64,000 nucleotides of DNA. It comes from Acidimicrobiia bacterium (GTDB taxonomy: Bacteria > Actinomycetota > Acidimicrobiia > Acidimicrobiales > Aldehydirespiratoraceae). The notes beneath the pieces are model-generated. The model was not told the DNA's origin, ran no database searches, and was given only the letters and a program-made list of their open reading frames with translations. Positions within the stretch are counted from its first letter, which is position 1. Every line of letters begins with the position of its first letter. The stretch spans positions 62,001-126,000 of the forward strand of contig JAJEHD010000018.1 in the NCBI GenBank assembly GCA_022819505.1, written 5' to 3'. Below are positions 33,744 through 40,675 of the stretch, in pieces. A program made the translations under genes and the position numbers.

Positions 33744-35192
33744 CTAACCGGGTTGCACGGGCGGGGGGTCGACGGCGACAGGACTCCAGAAGGAGACATC
33801 GGCGAGACCCAGCGCGGTGACCCCGCCGCTTCCTTCCACTTGCGCCACCGCTGATACCGCATAGTCGGCGGTCTGAGCGCCGAAGGCGATCGCGGTGCTG
33901 TCCGGCGACCACAGGCGAGGTGCCTCGGTGTACTGATCCGCGAACTGCACGTAGTCCCTGAAGAAAGTCGCCGTGGGAGCGAATCGCGCCAGTTCGGATA
34001 GCTCGTTCCCGTCCCAGATGTACCAGGCCAGACCGACGCTCTCGCGATCGTCGCTCGCGCTGGTCCCAATCAGCAGACGCTCGCCGTCCGGGCTCCACTC
34101 GAGCCACAGTCCGATCCTGTCGAGGACGGTGCGGCGCTCGGCTGTGGCGAGGTCGACGATCTGCACCGAACCGGCCCCGACCGAAGGCTCGGCCTGAGCC
34201 GTTTGTCCGGCTTCCAGCACGGCCGCCTCGAGGCTCCCGCCGGCCGCGCCCGGCTCGAGCTCGGCCACCGAGATGGCGGCGCGGTCACCGGTGGGGTGGA
34301 CTGCCATCAGCGTGAACGCGCCGGCAGGCCCGAGTTCGGTGATCTCGCCTGAGTCCGCGCTGCGGCGCAACAGTTGCGGGGTGGTAGTGGCACTCCTGTC
34401 CACGAGCGCTTCGGGCTCGGTGCCGATAGGGGCCTGCGCGTAGGAGTCGACGTAGAGGAAGTCCCCGGTTCCGGGCACCCACGCCGGTGCCTGGAAATCG
34501 AAGCCGACCGGGCCGAAGTCGTGGTGGCTGTCGGGTGAGTTGACGTCGTCGATGAGCAGCAGTCCGTGCCCGGCGTGCAGCAGCAGCCTGTTCCCGCCGG
34601 GTTCCCAGGCGACGAACAGGCTCTGGCTGATGAGCGACACGTCCGCAGCGGGAGCGCCGGTGCCGTCCAGTATGTCCGCGGCTGTGCCGCCCGTCGGGCT
34701 CGGCCCCAGTGCGGCCAGGCGGGAGCCGTCGTAACTCCAGGTGTAGAAGAAGTAGGGACGGCTCGCCGGCGCGGTGGTCACGTCCCAGGTGGTGACGTCG
34801 ACGACGATCACCCACGCCTCGCCGCGGTCCGGATCCAGGAGTGTGGCCGCGAGCCGGCTCCCGTCCCGGGACCATGTGGGCTGGGTGACGACCTGGTCCG
34901 CAGCGACGGCGAACACCTCGCTGCCGTCGGACCTCAGGAACCGCAGGCCCGTCGGACCCGAGGCCGCGATCAGGCCGCGCCCGCCGACGGGATCGATGCT
35001 GGGTCGGGCCGCTTCGGTGGCCGGCCCCGGAGCCGCGGCACTGGTCGTTCCGCCGCCCGGGGCCAGAGCGGACTCCAAGTCGGCGTCGGCCGGGGCCGGG
35101 ACCGACGTGCGTTCCGGGGGGCTGGCGCACGACGCCAGGACGAGCAGTGCGCAAATGGCCGCCCGTGTGGCGAGGCGTCGGCGCGAGGGCAC
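33744..35192 (-). CDS. Beta-propeller (TolB/WD40-like) lipoprotein
   Basis: 482-residue exported protein. The N-terminus is a lipoprotein signal with a canonical lipobox (LVLASC, Cys22), followed by an Ala/Pro/Gly-rich linker to about residue 75. The rest holds repeated PD40-like blade motifs: PTWSRDGSRLAAT, YTWSYDGSRLAAL, AWEPGGNRLLLH, LEWSPDGERLLIG and LWSPDSTAIAFG. Such propellers are usually protein- or ligand-binding scaffolds. No catalytic residues are evident. It stands alone between the creatininase-like and DinB genes; function unknown. Confidence 0.8.
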   Translation of the reverse strand: MPSRRRLATRAAICALLVLASCASPPERTSVPAPADADLESALAPGGGTTSAAAPGPATEAARPSIDPVGGRGLIAASGPTGLRFLRSDGSEVFAVAADQVVTQPTWSRDGSRLAATLLDPDRGEAWVIVVDVTTWDVTTAPASRPYFFYTWSYDGSRLAALGPSPTGGTAADILDGTGAPAADVSLISQSLFVAWEPGGNRLLLHAGHGLLLIDDVNSPDSHHDFGPVGFDFQAPAWVPGTGDFLYVDSYAQAPIGTEPEALVDRSATTTPQLLRRSADSGEITELGPAGAFTLMAVHPTGDRAAISVAELEPGAAGGSLEAAVLEAGQTAQAEPSVGAGSVQIVDLATAERRTVLDRIGLWLEWSPDGERLLIGTSASDDRESVGLAWYIWDGNELSELARFAPTATFFRDYVQFADQYTEAPRLWSPDSTAIAFGAQTADYAVSAVAQVEGSGGVTALGLADVSFWSPVAVDPPPVQPG

Positions 35193-35289
35193 GTTCGAGA
35201 CCGTAGCCCGTGGCTGCGACCCCGGCTCCGTCTCGGGGCTCCGGCCCGTCAGGGCCCGACCGTGTCGCCTCTTGGAAAGGGGCTCAAGC

Positions 35290-35856
35290 TTAGAAGGGGC
35301 TCAGGCCCAGGCGGTTGCGAATCGAGACCAGTTCGCCCAAGTGGTTGAAGCCGTGACCGACCGCGCTCCACTGCAGGAACCACGCAGTGGGCTTGCCCGC
35401 CCACATGGAATAGAGCCAATCGAAGCGGTCCGCCGGGGTGCCTATGGCCTCCAGGGCGGCAGACGTGTCGGGCTGCCGGTCCATCGGCGGCAGGCCTCCG
35501 TCCTCCAGCCAGGCCGCGGTGGACTCCATGACCTCCAGCGTGTAATCGCCGACGGCCTCCGGGTCCAGCACATCGACCAGGTCGGCATCCTCACCCTCGG
35601 CCAGGCCCCGCCAGAGGTCCTCGTCGATGCCGAGGCGGTCGGTCCAGCCCTCGACCACCGCGCCGGAGCCCCGCACCACGCCGTTGACGGCCACGTCGTG
35701 GTGACGAGCCAGGTGCCACAGCACGTAGACCGGCGCGATCCCCCCGCCGTCGGCCCGTTCGGTGCGCCGCTCGGGGGGGATCAGGCCGAGGACGCCGCCG
35801 TCGAGCTTGGCCCGCAGCGACCGCAGGTCTCCGATGATCCAGTCCCGCAGATCCAT
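35290..35856 (-). CDS. DinB-superfamily protein
   Basis: Four-helix-bundle DinB/YfiT-type protein of 188 residues. The probable metal-binding histidines are in WHLARHHDVAV and in GHGFNHLGEL, the usual spacing for the fold. Members include thiol-dependent transferases that use mycothiol or bacillithiol, but most are uncharacterised. ATG 35856 (MDLRDWIIG) is preferred; ATG 35886 would add ten non-conserved residues. Single gene, no evident partner. An AAGGGGCTCA repeat lies just past its 3' end. Confidence 0.75.
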   Translation of the reverse strand: MDLRDWIIGDLRSLRAKLDGGVLGLIPPERRTERADGGGIAPVYVLWHLARHHDVAVNGVVRGSGAVVEGWTDRLGIDEDLWRGLAEGEDADLVDVLDPEAVGDYTLEVMESTAAWLEDGGLPPMDRQPDTSAALEAIGTPADRFDWLYSMWAGKPTAWFLQWSAVGHGFNHLGELVSIRNRLGLSPF

Positions 35857-35908
35857 GCCAGGAACTCTAGATCGGTCTAGTGGCAAGGCCGCGACCGGTC
35901 TGCGGGTG

Positions 35909-36394
35909 TCATTGGATCCGGTGCGTGTCGCGCCCGGTGGCCGGTGTCCATGACTCGATGAGCAGGCTGTCCCCCGACACTCGCACCAGGACGACCCGTG
36001 TGATCGTGGCCACGTAGAGCGCCATGGTCGACAGATCGTCGATCGGGTAGCGGTGTCCCGCCACGAACTCAGCCTGTTGGGCTGTGTCCGCAGGCTGAGC
36101 CATGCCGTCGATGCGGGCGTCGCCGTCGGGCAGTTGCTCGTGGTCGGGTGCGCTATGGAGCGAGAAGCGGGGATCGCGCCTGAGATCGGCGGCCTTGCGC
36201 GATCCCGGTGCCATGCCCAGCCACAGGTGTCCCGACCTGATGGGCGCCTCCATGCCGGACAATCGAGGCGAGCCGTCCGCCATCAGCGTCGCCATGATCG
36301 CGTGGCGGTGGCTTCCCAGCCTCGCCATGACTCTCTGAGCCAGTGCCCCGTCGGCCTGCTCGAACTCTGCCCAGGTCGCTGCGTTGACGGTCAT
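35909..36394 (-). CDS. Pyridoxamine 5'-phosphate oxidase-like flavin-binding protein
   Basis: 161-residue split-barrel PPOX-fold protein. HAIMATLMADGSPRLSGM, GHLWLGMAPGSRKAADLRRDP and FSLHSAP match the flavin (FMN or F420) binding strands of small PPOX proteins. It is too short and lacks the C-terminal block of true PdxH. Many actinobacterial members are F420-dependent reductases or heme-binding proteins. It is divergent from a flavodoxin-fold reductase gene with a gap of about 40 bp that must hold both promoters. Confidence 0.82.
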   Translation of the reverse strand: MTVNAATWAEFEQADGALAQRVMARLGSHRHAIMATLMADGSPRLSGMEAPIRSGHLWLGMAPGSRKAADLRRDPRFSLHSAPDHEQLPDGDARIDGMAQPADTAQQAEFVAGHRYPIDDLSTMALYVATITRVVLVRVSGDSLLIESWTPATGRDTHRIQ

Positions 36395-36436
36395 CGTCCG
36401 AATCTAGGCCCGTGACGGGTGGGGTACGCTCGGGCT

Positions 36437-36949
36437 GTGCGCTTTGTGGTGCTGCACGCTCACCCGCAGCCGGAGTGTCTCAACGTGGCTCTCCGCGACC
36501 GGGTGGTGGAGACGTTGGAGCGAGCCGGCCACACCGTCGAGGTCGTGCGGCTGACGCAGGGAGAACGGATCGACGGCGTCAGCCTCTTGGGCGCCGAGGG
36601 CCTGGTGCTCGTCTACCCGACCTGGTGGGGCGGTCTGCCCGCGCCGATGCTGTCGTGGGTGCAGAGCGAGCTTGCGGCCTGGCTCGACGGCTCCGCCGAT
36701 CGGGCAACATCGCCGCTGCGCACGGTGAGGCACCTCATAGCCGTCACCACGCACGGCTCGCCCAAGTGGACGAACTGGCTTCAGGGTGAGCCGGGGCGCC
36801 AGTTGCTGCGACGCACGATCGCCCGCCTCTGTGCTCCCGGGACCAGGCTGCGCTGGATGGCTCTGTACGGGTTGGACCAGCACAGCCCAGAGGAGATAAC
36901 GGCCTTCGTGGAACGGACGGCCTCGGAGCTGGCCGGGGTCGGCGCCTGA
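36437..36949 (+). CDS. Flavodoxin-fold NAD(P)H-quinone reductase family protein
   Basis: 170-residue flavoprotein of the NQO/KefF type. The N-terminal strand and phosphate loop are FVVLHAHPQPECLN; YPTWWGGLPAPMLSW is the isoalloxazine-contacting loop. Likely two-electron quinone or xenobiotic reduction with FMN/FAD. GTG 36437 gives the standard start; GTG 36419 would add six residues. KefF-type proteins can regulate Kef antiporters, but the CPA2 gene at 2402-4075 is far away, so that link is weak. Confidence 0.82.
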   Translation: MRFVVLHAHPQPECLNVALRDRVVETLERAGHTVEVVRLTQGERIDGVSLLGAEGLVLVYPTWWGGLPAPMLSWVQSELAAWLDGSADRATSPLRTVRHLIAVTTHGSPKWTNWLQGEPGRQLLRRTIARLCAPGTRLRWMALYGLDQHSPEEITAFVERTASELAGVGA

Positions 36950-36982
36950 TCGGGATTGCCGGTCCAGCCGCGGGCGACGCTG

Positions 36983-37369
36983 TCAGCGGGCCGCCACCAC
37001 CGCGATCTCTACCTTCCAGGCGCTCTGGGCCAGTTCGGGCACCACCACCAGCGTTGAGGCGGCCAGATGGCCGCCCAGGTACTGGTCGCGTGCGGCCATC
37101 ACCGCGCCGAGGTCCTGGTTCGGAACGACGTAGGTGGTCATCGAGACGATGTCGCTGGAGGCCATGCCGGCCTCCGACAGTATGGCCGCGACGTTCTGCC
37201 AGACCGTGCGGGCCTGCTCGCCCACATCGTCGGGGACCGACCCGTCGGCCCGGGTGGGCACCACCCCCGAGGTGTGCAGCCAATGCTGGGCGCCGTCGGT
37301 GGCGACGGCGTGGGCATAGCGGGCTGCCGGCGGCGCGATTCCGGCTGGGCTGATCACTTGTGAAGTCAT
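36983..37369 (-). CDS. RidA/YjgF-family protein
   Basis: 128-residue Rid-superfamily protein that probably hydrolyses reactive enamine/imine intermediates to ketones and ammonia. ATG 37369 ([14 protein letters not shown]) is the natural start; the longer frame to 37516 has no family similarity. The conserved pattern [17 protein letters not shown], the [14 protein letters not shown] helix and MTTYVV are present. The Arg that binds the substrate carboxylate in archetypal RidA is not obvious at its usual place, so it may belong to a different Rid subgroup. It is divergent from the LLM gene that opens the Mo-hydroxylase island. Confidence 0.82.
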   Translation of the reverse strand: MTSQVISPAGIAPPAARYAHAVATDGAQHWLHTSGVVPTRADGSVPDDVGEQARTVWQNVAAILSEAGMASSDIVSMTTYVVPNQDLGAVMAARDQYLGGHLAASTLVVVPELAQSAWKVEIAVVAAR

Positions 37370-37472
37370 CGCGGCGATGGTAGCCGCCCCTCCCGCGGCC
37401 GTCGGCGGGTCGAGACGAGATCGGGGCGGCCCGCGTATGGCGGCTTGCCGGAGCCGTGACACACTTTCGCGC

Positions 37473-38498
37473 ATGGCACAGCGCATGGCTCTGTATTTCC
37501 AGGACAAGCACCCCATCGGCTACGAGATCGAGATGGCCCAGTACGCCGAGGAGCGGGGCTTCAGCGAGATCTGGCAGGGCGACACCCGTCTGGCCCGCGA
37601 CTGCGTGGTGCTGATGAGCGCCCTGCTGGCCTCGACTGACCGGCTTCGAATCGCCAGCGGGGTGCTGCCCATCTACACCCGCAACCCCGCGGTGATCGCG
37701 GCCACCTGGAGCACCATGCACGAGCTCGCCGGACCCGCGCCCGACGGCGGCAGCCGGGTGATGCTGGGGCTCGGCGCCTGGTGGGAGCCGATCGCCGGAC
37801 GGGTCGGGGCCGGCCGGCGCAAGCCGCTCACCGCCATGCGCGAGAACGTCGAGGCGATCAGGGCCCTGTTCACCATGGAGGAGGTCACCTACGAGGGCGA
37901 GTTCGTTCACCTCGACCGGGTCAGCCTCGACGTGGCCTACGGTGACACCTCGCCCCGCGACATCCCCATCTACATCGGTGCCACCGGCCCGAAGATGCTG
38001 GAGCTGACCGGCGAGATCGCCGACGGGTCCATGCTCAACTACGTCGTGCCGGTCGACTACATCCGCGACGCGGTCGCCCGTGTCTCCGTCGGGGCCGCGA
38101 AGTCGGGGCGCACCATCGACGACATCGACCGGCCGGAGCTGCTGATCTGCTCGCTGTCCGAGGACGATCCTGATCTGGCCCTGCTGACCGGCAAGTCGCT
38201 CGTGGCGTACTACCTGGGCACCGAGCCCCACATCATGGCCGCCTCCGGAGCCGACCCCGAGCTGATCGACCGTGTCAAGGAGGTGGTCGGCTGGCCGGCC
38301 ACCGAGGCCGACTACTACAAGGCGGCTCCCCTCATCGGAGACGACCTGGTGCGGGGCATCATGGCTGTCGGCTCGGCCTCGGAATGCCGCGACAAGGTGG
38401 CCGAGTTCATCGACGCCGGCGTCACCTGCCCCGTGCTCTACCCGCTGATGGACAACATGGAGCCGGTGATCGACGCCTTCGCCCACTGGTCCCCCTGA
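37473..38498 (+). CDS. LLM-class flavin-dependent oxidoreductase
   Basis: Bacterial luciferase-like TIM-barrel enzyme of 341 residues using FMN or coenzyme F420. Signatures: [47 protein letters not shown] and [22 protein letters not shown], the last two typical of the F420-dependent Mer-like branch. ATG 37473 (MAQRMALYF) is preferred to an upstream GTG that adds a Gly/Arg-rich stretch. It is the first gene of the molybdenum-hydroxylase island, 1 bp from the next amidohydrolase. A second LLM enzyme closes the island at 46615-47610. Confidence 0.85.
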   Translation: MAQRMALYFQDKHPIGYEIEMAQYAEERGFSEIWQGDTRLARDCVVLMSALLASTDRLRIASGVLPIYTRNPAVIAATWSTMHELAGPAPDGGSRVMLGLGAWWEPIAGRVGAGRRKPLTAMRENVEAIRALFTMEEVTYEGEFVHLDRVSLDVAYGDTSPRDIPIYIGATGPKMLELTGEIADGSMLNYVVPVDYIRDAVARVSVGAAKSGRTIDDIDRPELLICSLSEDDPDLALLTGKSLVAYYLGTEPHIMAASGADPELIDRVKEVVGWPATEADYYKAAPLIGDDLVRGIMAVGSASECRDKVAEFIDAGVTCPVLYPLMDNMEPVIDAFAHWSP

Positions 38499-38499
38499 T

Positions 38500-39870
38500 G
38501 TGACCGATCTGCTGATCCACGGTGGCGCGGTGGTCACCGTGGACGACGCCGGAACGATCCACGATCCTGGCTGGGTGTACGTTCGTGGCAACCGGGTGGC
38601 CGAGGTGGGGGCGGGGGAGCCGCCGTCGAGCCGTCTGCGACAGGCGACGGAGGCGATCGACGCCGCCGGCTGCGCGGTCATGCCGGGGATGACCAATGCC
38701 CACACCCACCTGTTCCAGACGTTGTTCCGGGGCCTGGCCGACGACAAGGCCCTGCTCGACTGGCTGAGGGACTGCATCTGGCCGGCCGCCGTTCATCTCG
38801 ATGCCGAGATCGCCGGAGCCGCGGCCATGGCTGGGCTGGTCGAGAACCTCCGGGGTGGCGCCACCTCGGTCATCGACCACCAGTACGTCCACACCGACGA
38901 GGGCATCAACGACGCGGTGTGCCGGGCGGCCGGCGAGCTGGGAGTCCGGTTCCTGCTGGCCCACGGCTGGGCCGACCGCAACTACCACCCGAGGATGGAG
39001 CAGACCGCCGAGCAGGCTGTCGCCCGGGCCGGCGCGGCCCGGCGCCGCTGGGACGGCCACGACGATGATCGCATCCGGGTGGAGTTGGCGCCGCTGATCC
39101 CGTGGGGGTGCTCCGACGAGGCCATGCGCACCACCGTGGCCGCGGCTCGCAGCTGGGGCCGTGGCACCCATATCCACTGCGCGGAGACCGCGGTCGAGGT
39201 TGATATGAGCCTTGAAGAACGGGGTACGCGCCATGTGACCTGGCTCGACTCGCTGGGGGTGCTGGGTCCCGACATGCAGCTCGCCCACAGTGTCTGGCTC
39301 GACGACGACGAACTCGACCTGATCGCGGCGACCGGCTCGGTGGTGGTCCACTGCCCGGTCTCGAACATGTACCTGGCCTCGGGCGTGGCCCGCGTGCCCG
39401 AGATGCGGGCCCGCGGCATCACGGTGGCGCTGGCCAGCGACGGGCCGGGCAGCAACAACCGTCAGGACATGTTCGAGGTGCTCAAGGCGACGGTGCTGCT
39501 CCAGAAGGTGCATCACCTCGACCCGCTGCTGCTGCAACCGGCCGATGTGCTGCATCTGGCCTGCCGCAACGGCGCGGCTGCCTTCGGGCTGCCCGGCGCC
39601 TTCGGCATGGTGGCCCCCGGGCAGCGGGCCGACCTGCTGGTGGTCGACCTGGGGTCGCCGCTGGTGGCGCCGGTTCACCGGGTTCCCAGCGCCCTCGTCT
39701 ACAACGCCTCCCCCCGGGATCTGCGAGACGTCGTGGTGGACGGCCGGATCCTGCTGCGGGCCGGTGAACTGATCGTGGCCGACGAGAGCCGGATCATGGC
39801 CGAGGCCAACGCCGCCGCTCGCCGCCTCTTCGACCGGGCCGGCATAGCCTCCCGCGTCACCCGGACCTGA
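38500..39870 (+). CDS. Amidohydrolase, ATZ/TRZ-guanine deaminase type
   Basis: 456-residue metal-dependent deaminase/chlorohydrolase family member (COG0402). Metal and catalytic motifs: NAHTHLFQ (HxH), THIHCAET, LAHSVWL and ASDGPGSNN (catalytic Asp). SVIDHQYVH and the HLFQTLFRGLADDKALLDWL segment resemble 8-oxoguanine and hydroxytriazine deaminases. A purine-ring deaminase would fit the Mo-hydroxylase and SsnA-like genes downstream. GTG 38500 shares the TGATG-like junction with the LLM gene. Substrate is inferred from context only. Confidence 0.85.
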   Translation: MTDLLIHGGAVVTVDDAGTIHDPGWVYVRGNRVAEVGAGEPPSSRLRQATEAIDAAGCAVMPGMTNAHTHLFQTLFRGLADDKALLDWLRDCIWPAAVHLDAEIAGAAAMAGLVENLRGGATSVIDHQYVHTDEGINDAVCRAAGELGVRFLLAHGWADRNYHPRMEQTAEQAVARAGAARRRWDGHDDDRIRVELAPLIPWGCSDEAMRTTVAAARSWGRGTHIHCAETAVEVDMSLEERGTRHVTWLDSLGVLGPDMQLAHSVWLDDDELDLIAATGSVVVHCPVSNMYLASGVARVPEMRARGITVALASDGPGSNNRQDMFEVLKATVLLQKVHHLDPLLLQPADVLHLACRNGAAAFGLPGAFGMVAPGQRADLLVVDLGSPLVAPVHRVPSALVYNASPRDLRDVVVDGRILLRAGELIVADESRIMAEANAAARRLFDRAGIASRVTRT

Positions 39871-39877
39871 GAGGCTG

Positions 39878-39896
39878 AGCGGGGCCGGGCTCCGCT
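39878..39896 (+). terminator. Possible attenuator hairpin inside the Mo-hydroxylase operon
   Basis: AGCGGGGC / GGCTCCGCT-type stem (8 pairs including one G.U, 3-nt loop) 8 bp after the amidohydrolase stop and before the FAD-subunit gene. It may partly end transcription between the two. Confidence 0.3.
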
Positions 39897-39934
39897 GCGA
39901 GATTCGAGTCGGGGGATTGCTAGCGTTTCTTGCC

Positions 39935-40675
39935 GTGCCGCTTATTGCCGCTTACCACCGACCTGCGTCCCTGGACGAGGCGCTCGACCTGCTGAGCACG
40001 CCTCAGCGGGTGGCCCTCGCCGGCGGGACGACACTCAACGCCGACCGTGAGCCCTCCGACATGGAGGCCGTCGACCTGCAGGCGCTCGGGCTGGACCGGG
40101 TGGCCGAGGCCGGCGGCGGGCGGGTGCGCCTCGGCGCCACCGCCACCCTCGACGCGGTCCGTCGCTGCGAACTGCTGCCCGAGTCGTTGAGGGAGCTGGC
40201 CCGAGCCGAGCAGCCGTCCACCCTGCGGACGCTGGCCACGGTCGGTGGCCTCGTGGCCAAGGCCTCGGCCGAGAGCCTGCTGCTGGCCGCCCTGCTGGCC
40301 CACGAGGCTCGGGTGGAGCTGGCCGGCCCCGGCGACGCCGGATCCTCCGAGCGCGGTCTCGGCGAGCTGCTGGCCGCCGGGCTGGCGCCGGGCTCGCTGG
40401 TCACCGCAGCCACCGTCGACCCTTCGGCGACCACCGCGGTGTCCCGGACGGGCCGCACCCCCGCCGATGTGCCCATCGTCGCGGCCTACGGGCGCCGCAC
40501 CGACGGCTTCGTGGCCATGGCGCTCACCGGGGTGGCCGACCATCCCGTGCTGGTGGACGTTCACGACCCGACCGCGGGCCTGGACCCGGCGGGGGATTTC
40601 AGAGGCAGCCGCGAGTACCGCCTGCACCTGGCGGGCACGCTCACGGCCCGGGTCATGCAGGAGCTGTACCCATGA
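39935..40675 (+). CDS. FAD-binding subunit of molybdenum hydroxylase (YgfM/CoxM-like)
   Basis: 246-residue PCMH-type FAD subunit. The phosphate-binding loop LAGGTTLNADRE, VRLGATATLDAVRRCELLP and the TLRTLATVGGLVAKASAESLL block match CoxM/YgfM; the C-terminal half is short, as in the E. coli YgfM branch. GTG 39935 (VPLIAAYHRP) gives the usual start; TTG 39917 is also open. It overlaps the Mo-subunit gene by 4 bp. Because the Mo subunit has lost its [2Fe-2S] ligands, the usual electron path from molybdenum to this FAD is broken. Confidence 0.85.
   Translation: MPLIAAYHRPASLDEALDLLSTPQRVALAGGTTLNADREPSDMEAVDLQALGLDRVAEAGGGRVRLGATATLDAVRRCELLPESLRELARAEQPSTLRTLATVGGLVAKASAESLLLAALLAHEARVELAGPGDAGSSERGLGELLAAGLAPGSLVTAATVDPSATTAVSRTGRTPADVPIVAAYGRRTDGFVAMALTGVADHPVLVDVHDPTAGLDPAGDFRGSREYRLHLAGTLTARVMQELYP

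Noticed and set aside
32909..34069. Longer 386-residue version of the creatininase-like protein
   Set aside because: The extra N-terminal 125 residues overlap the beta-propeller lipoprotein gene and show no family similarity; GTG 33694 gives the normal length.
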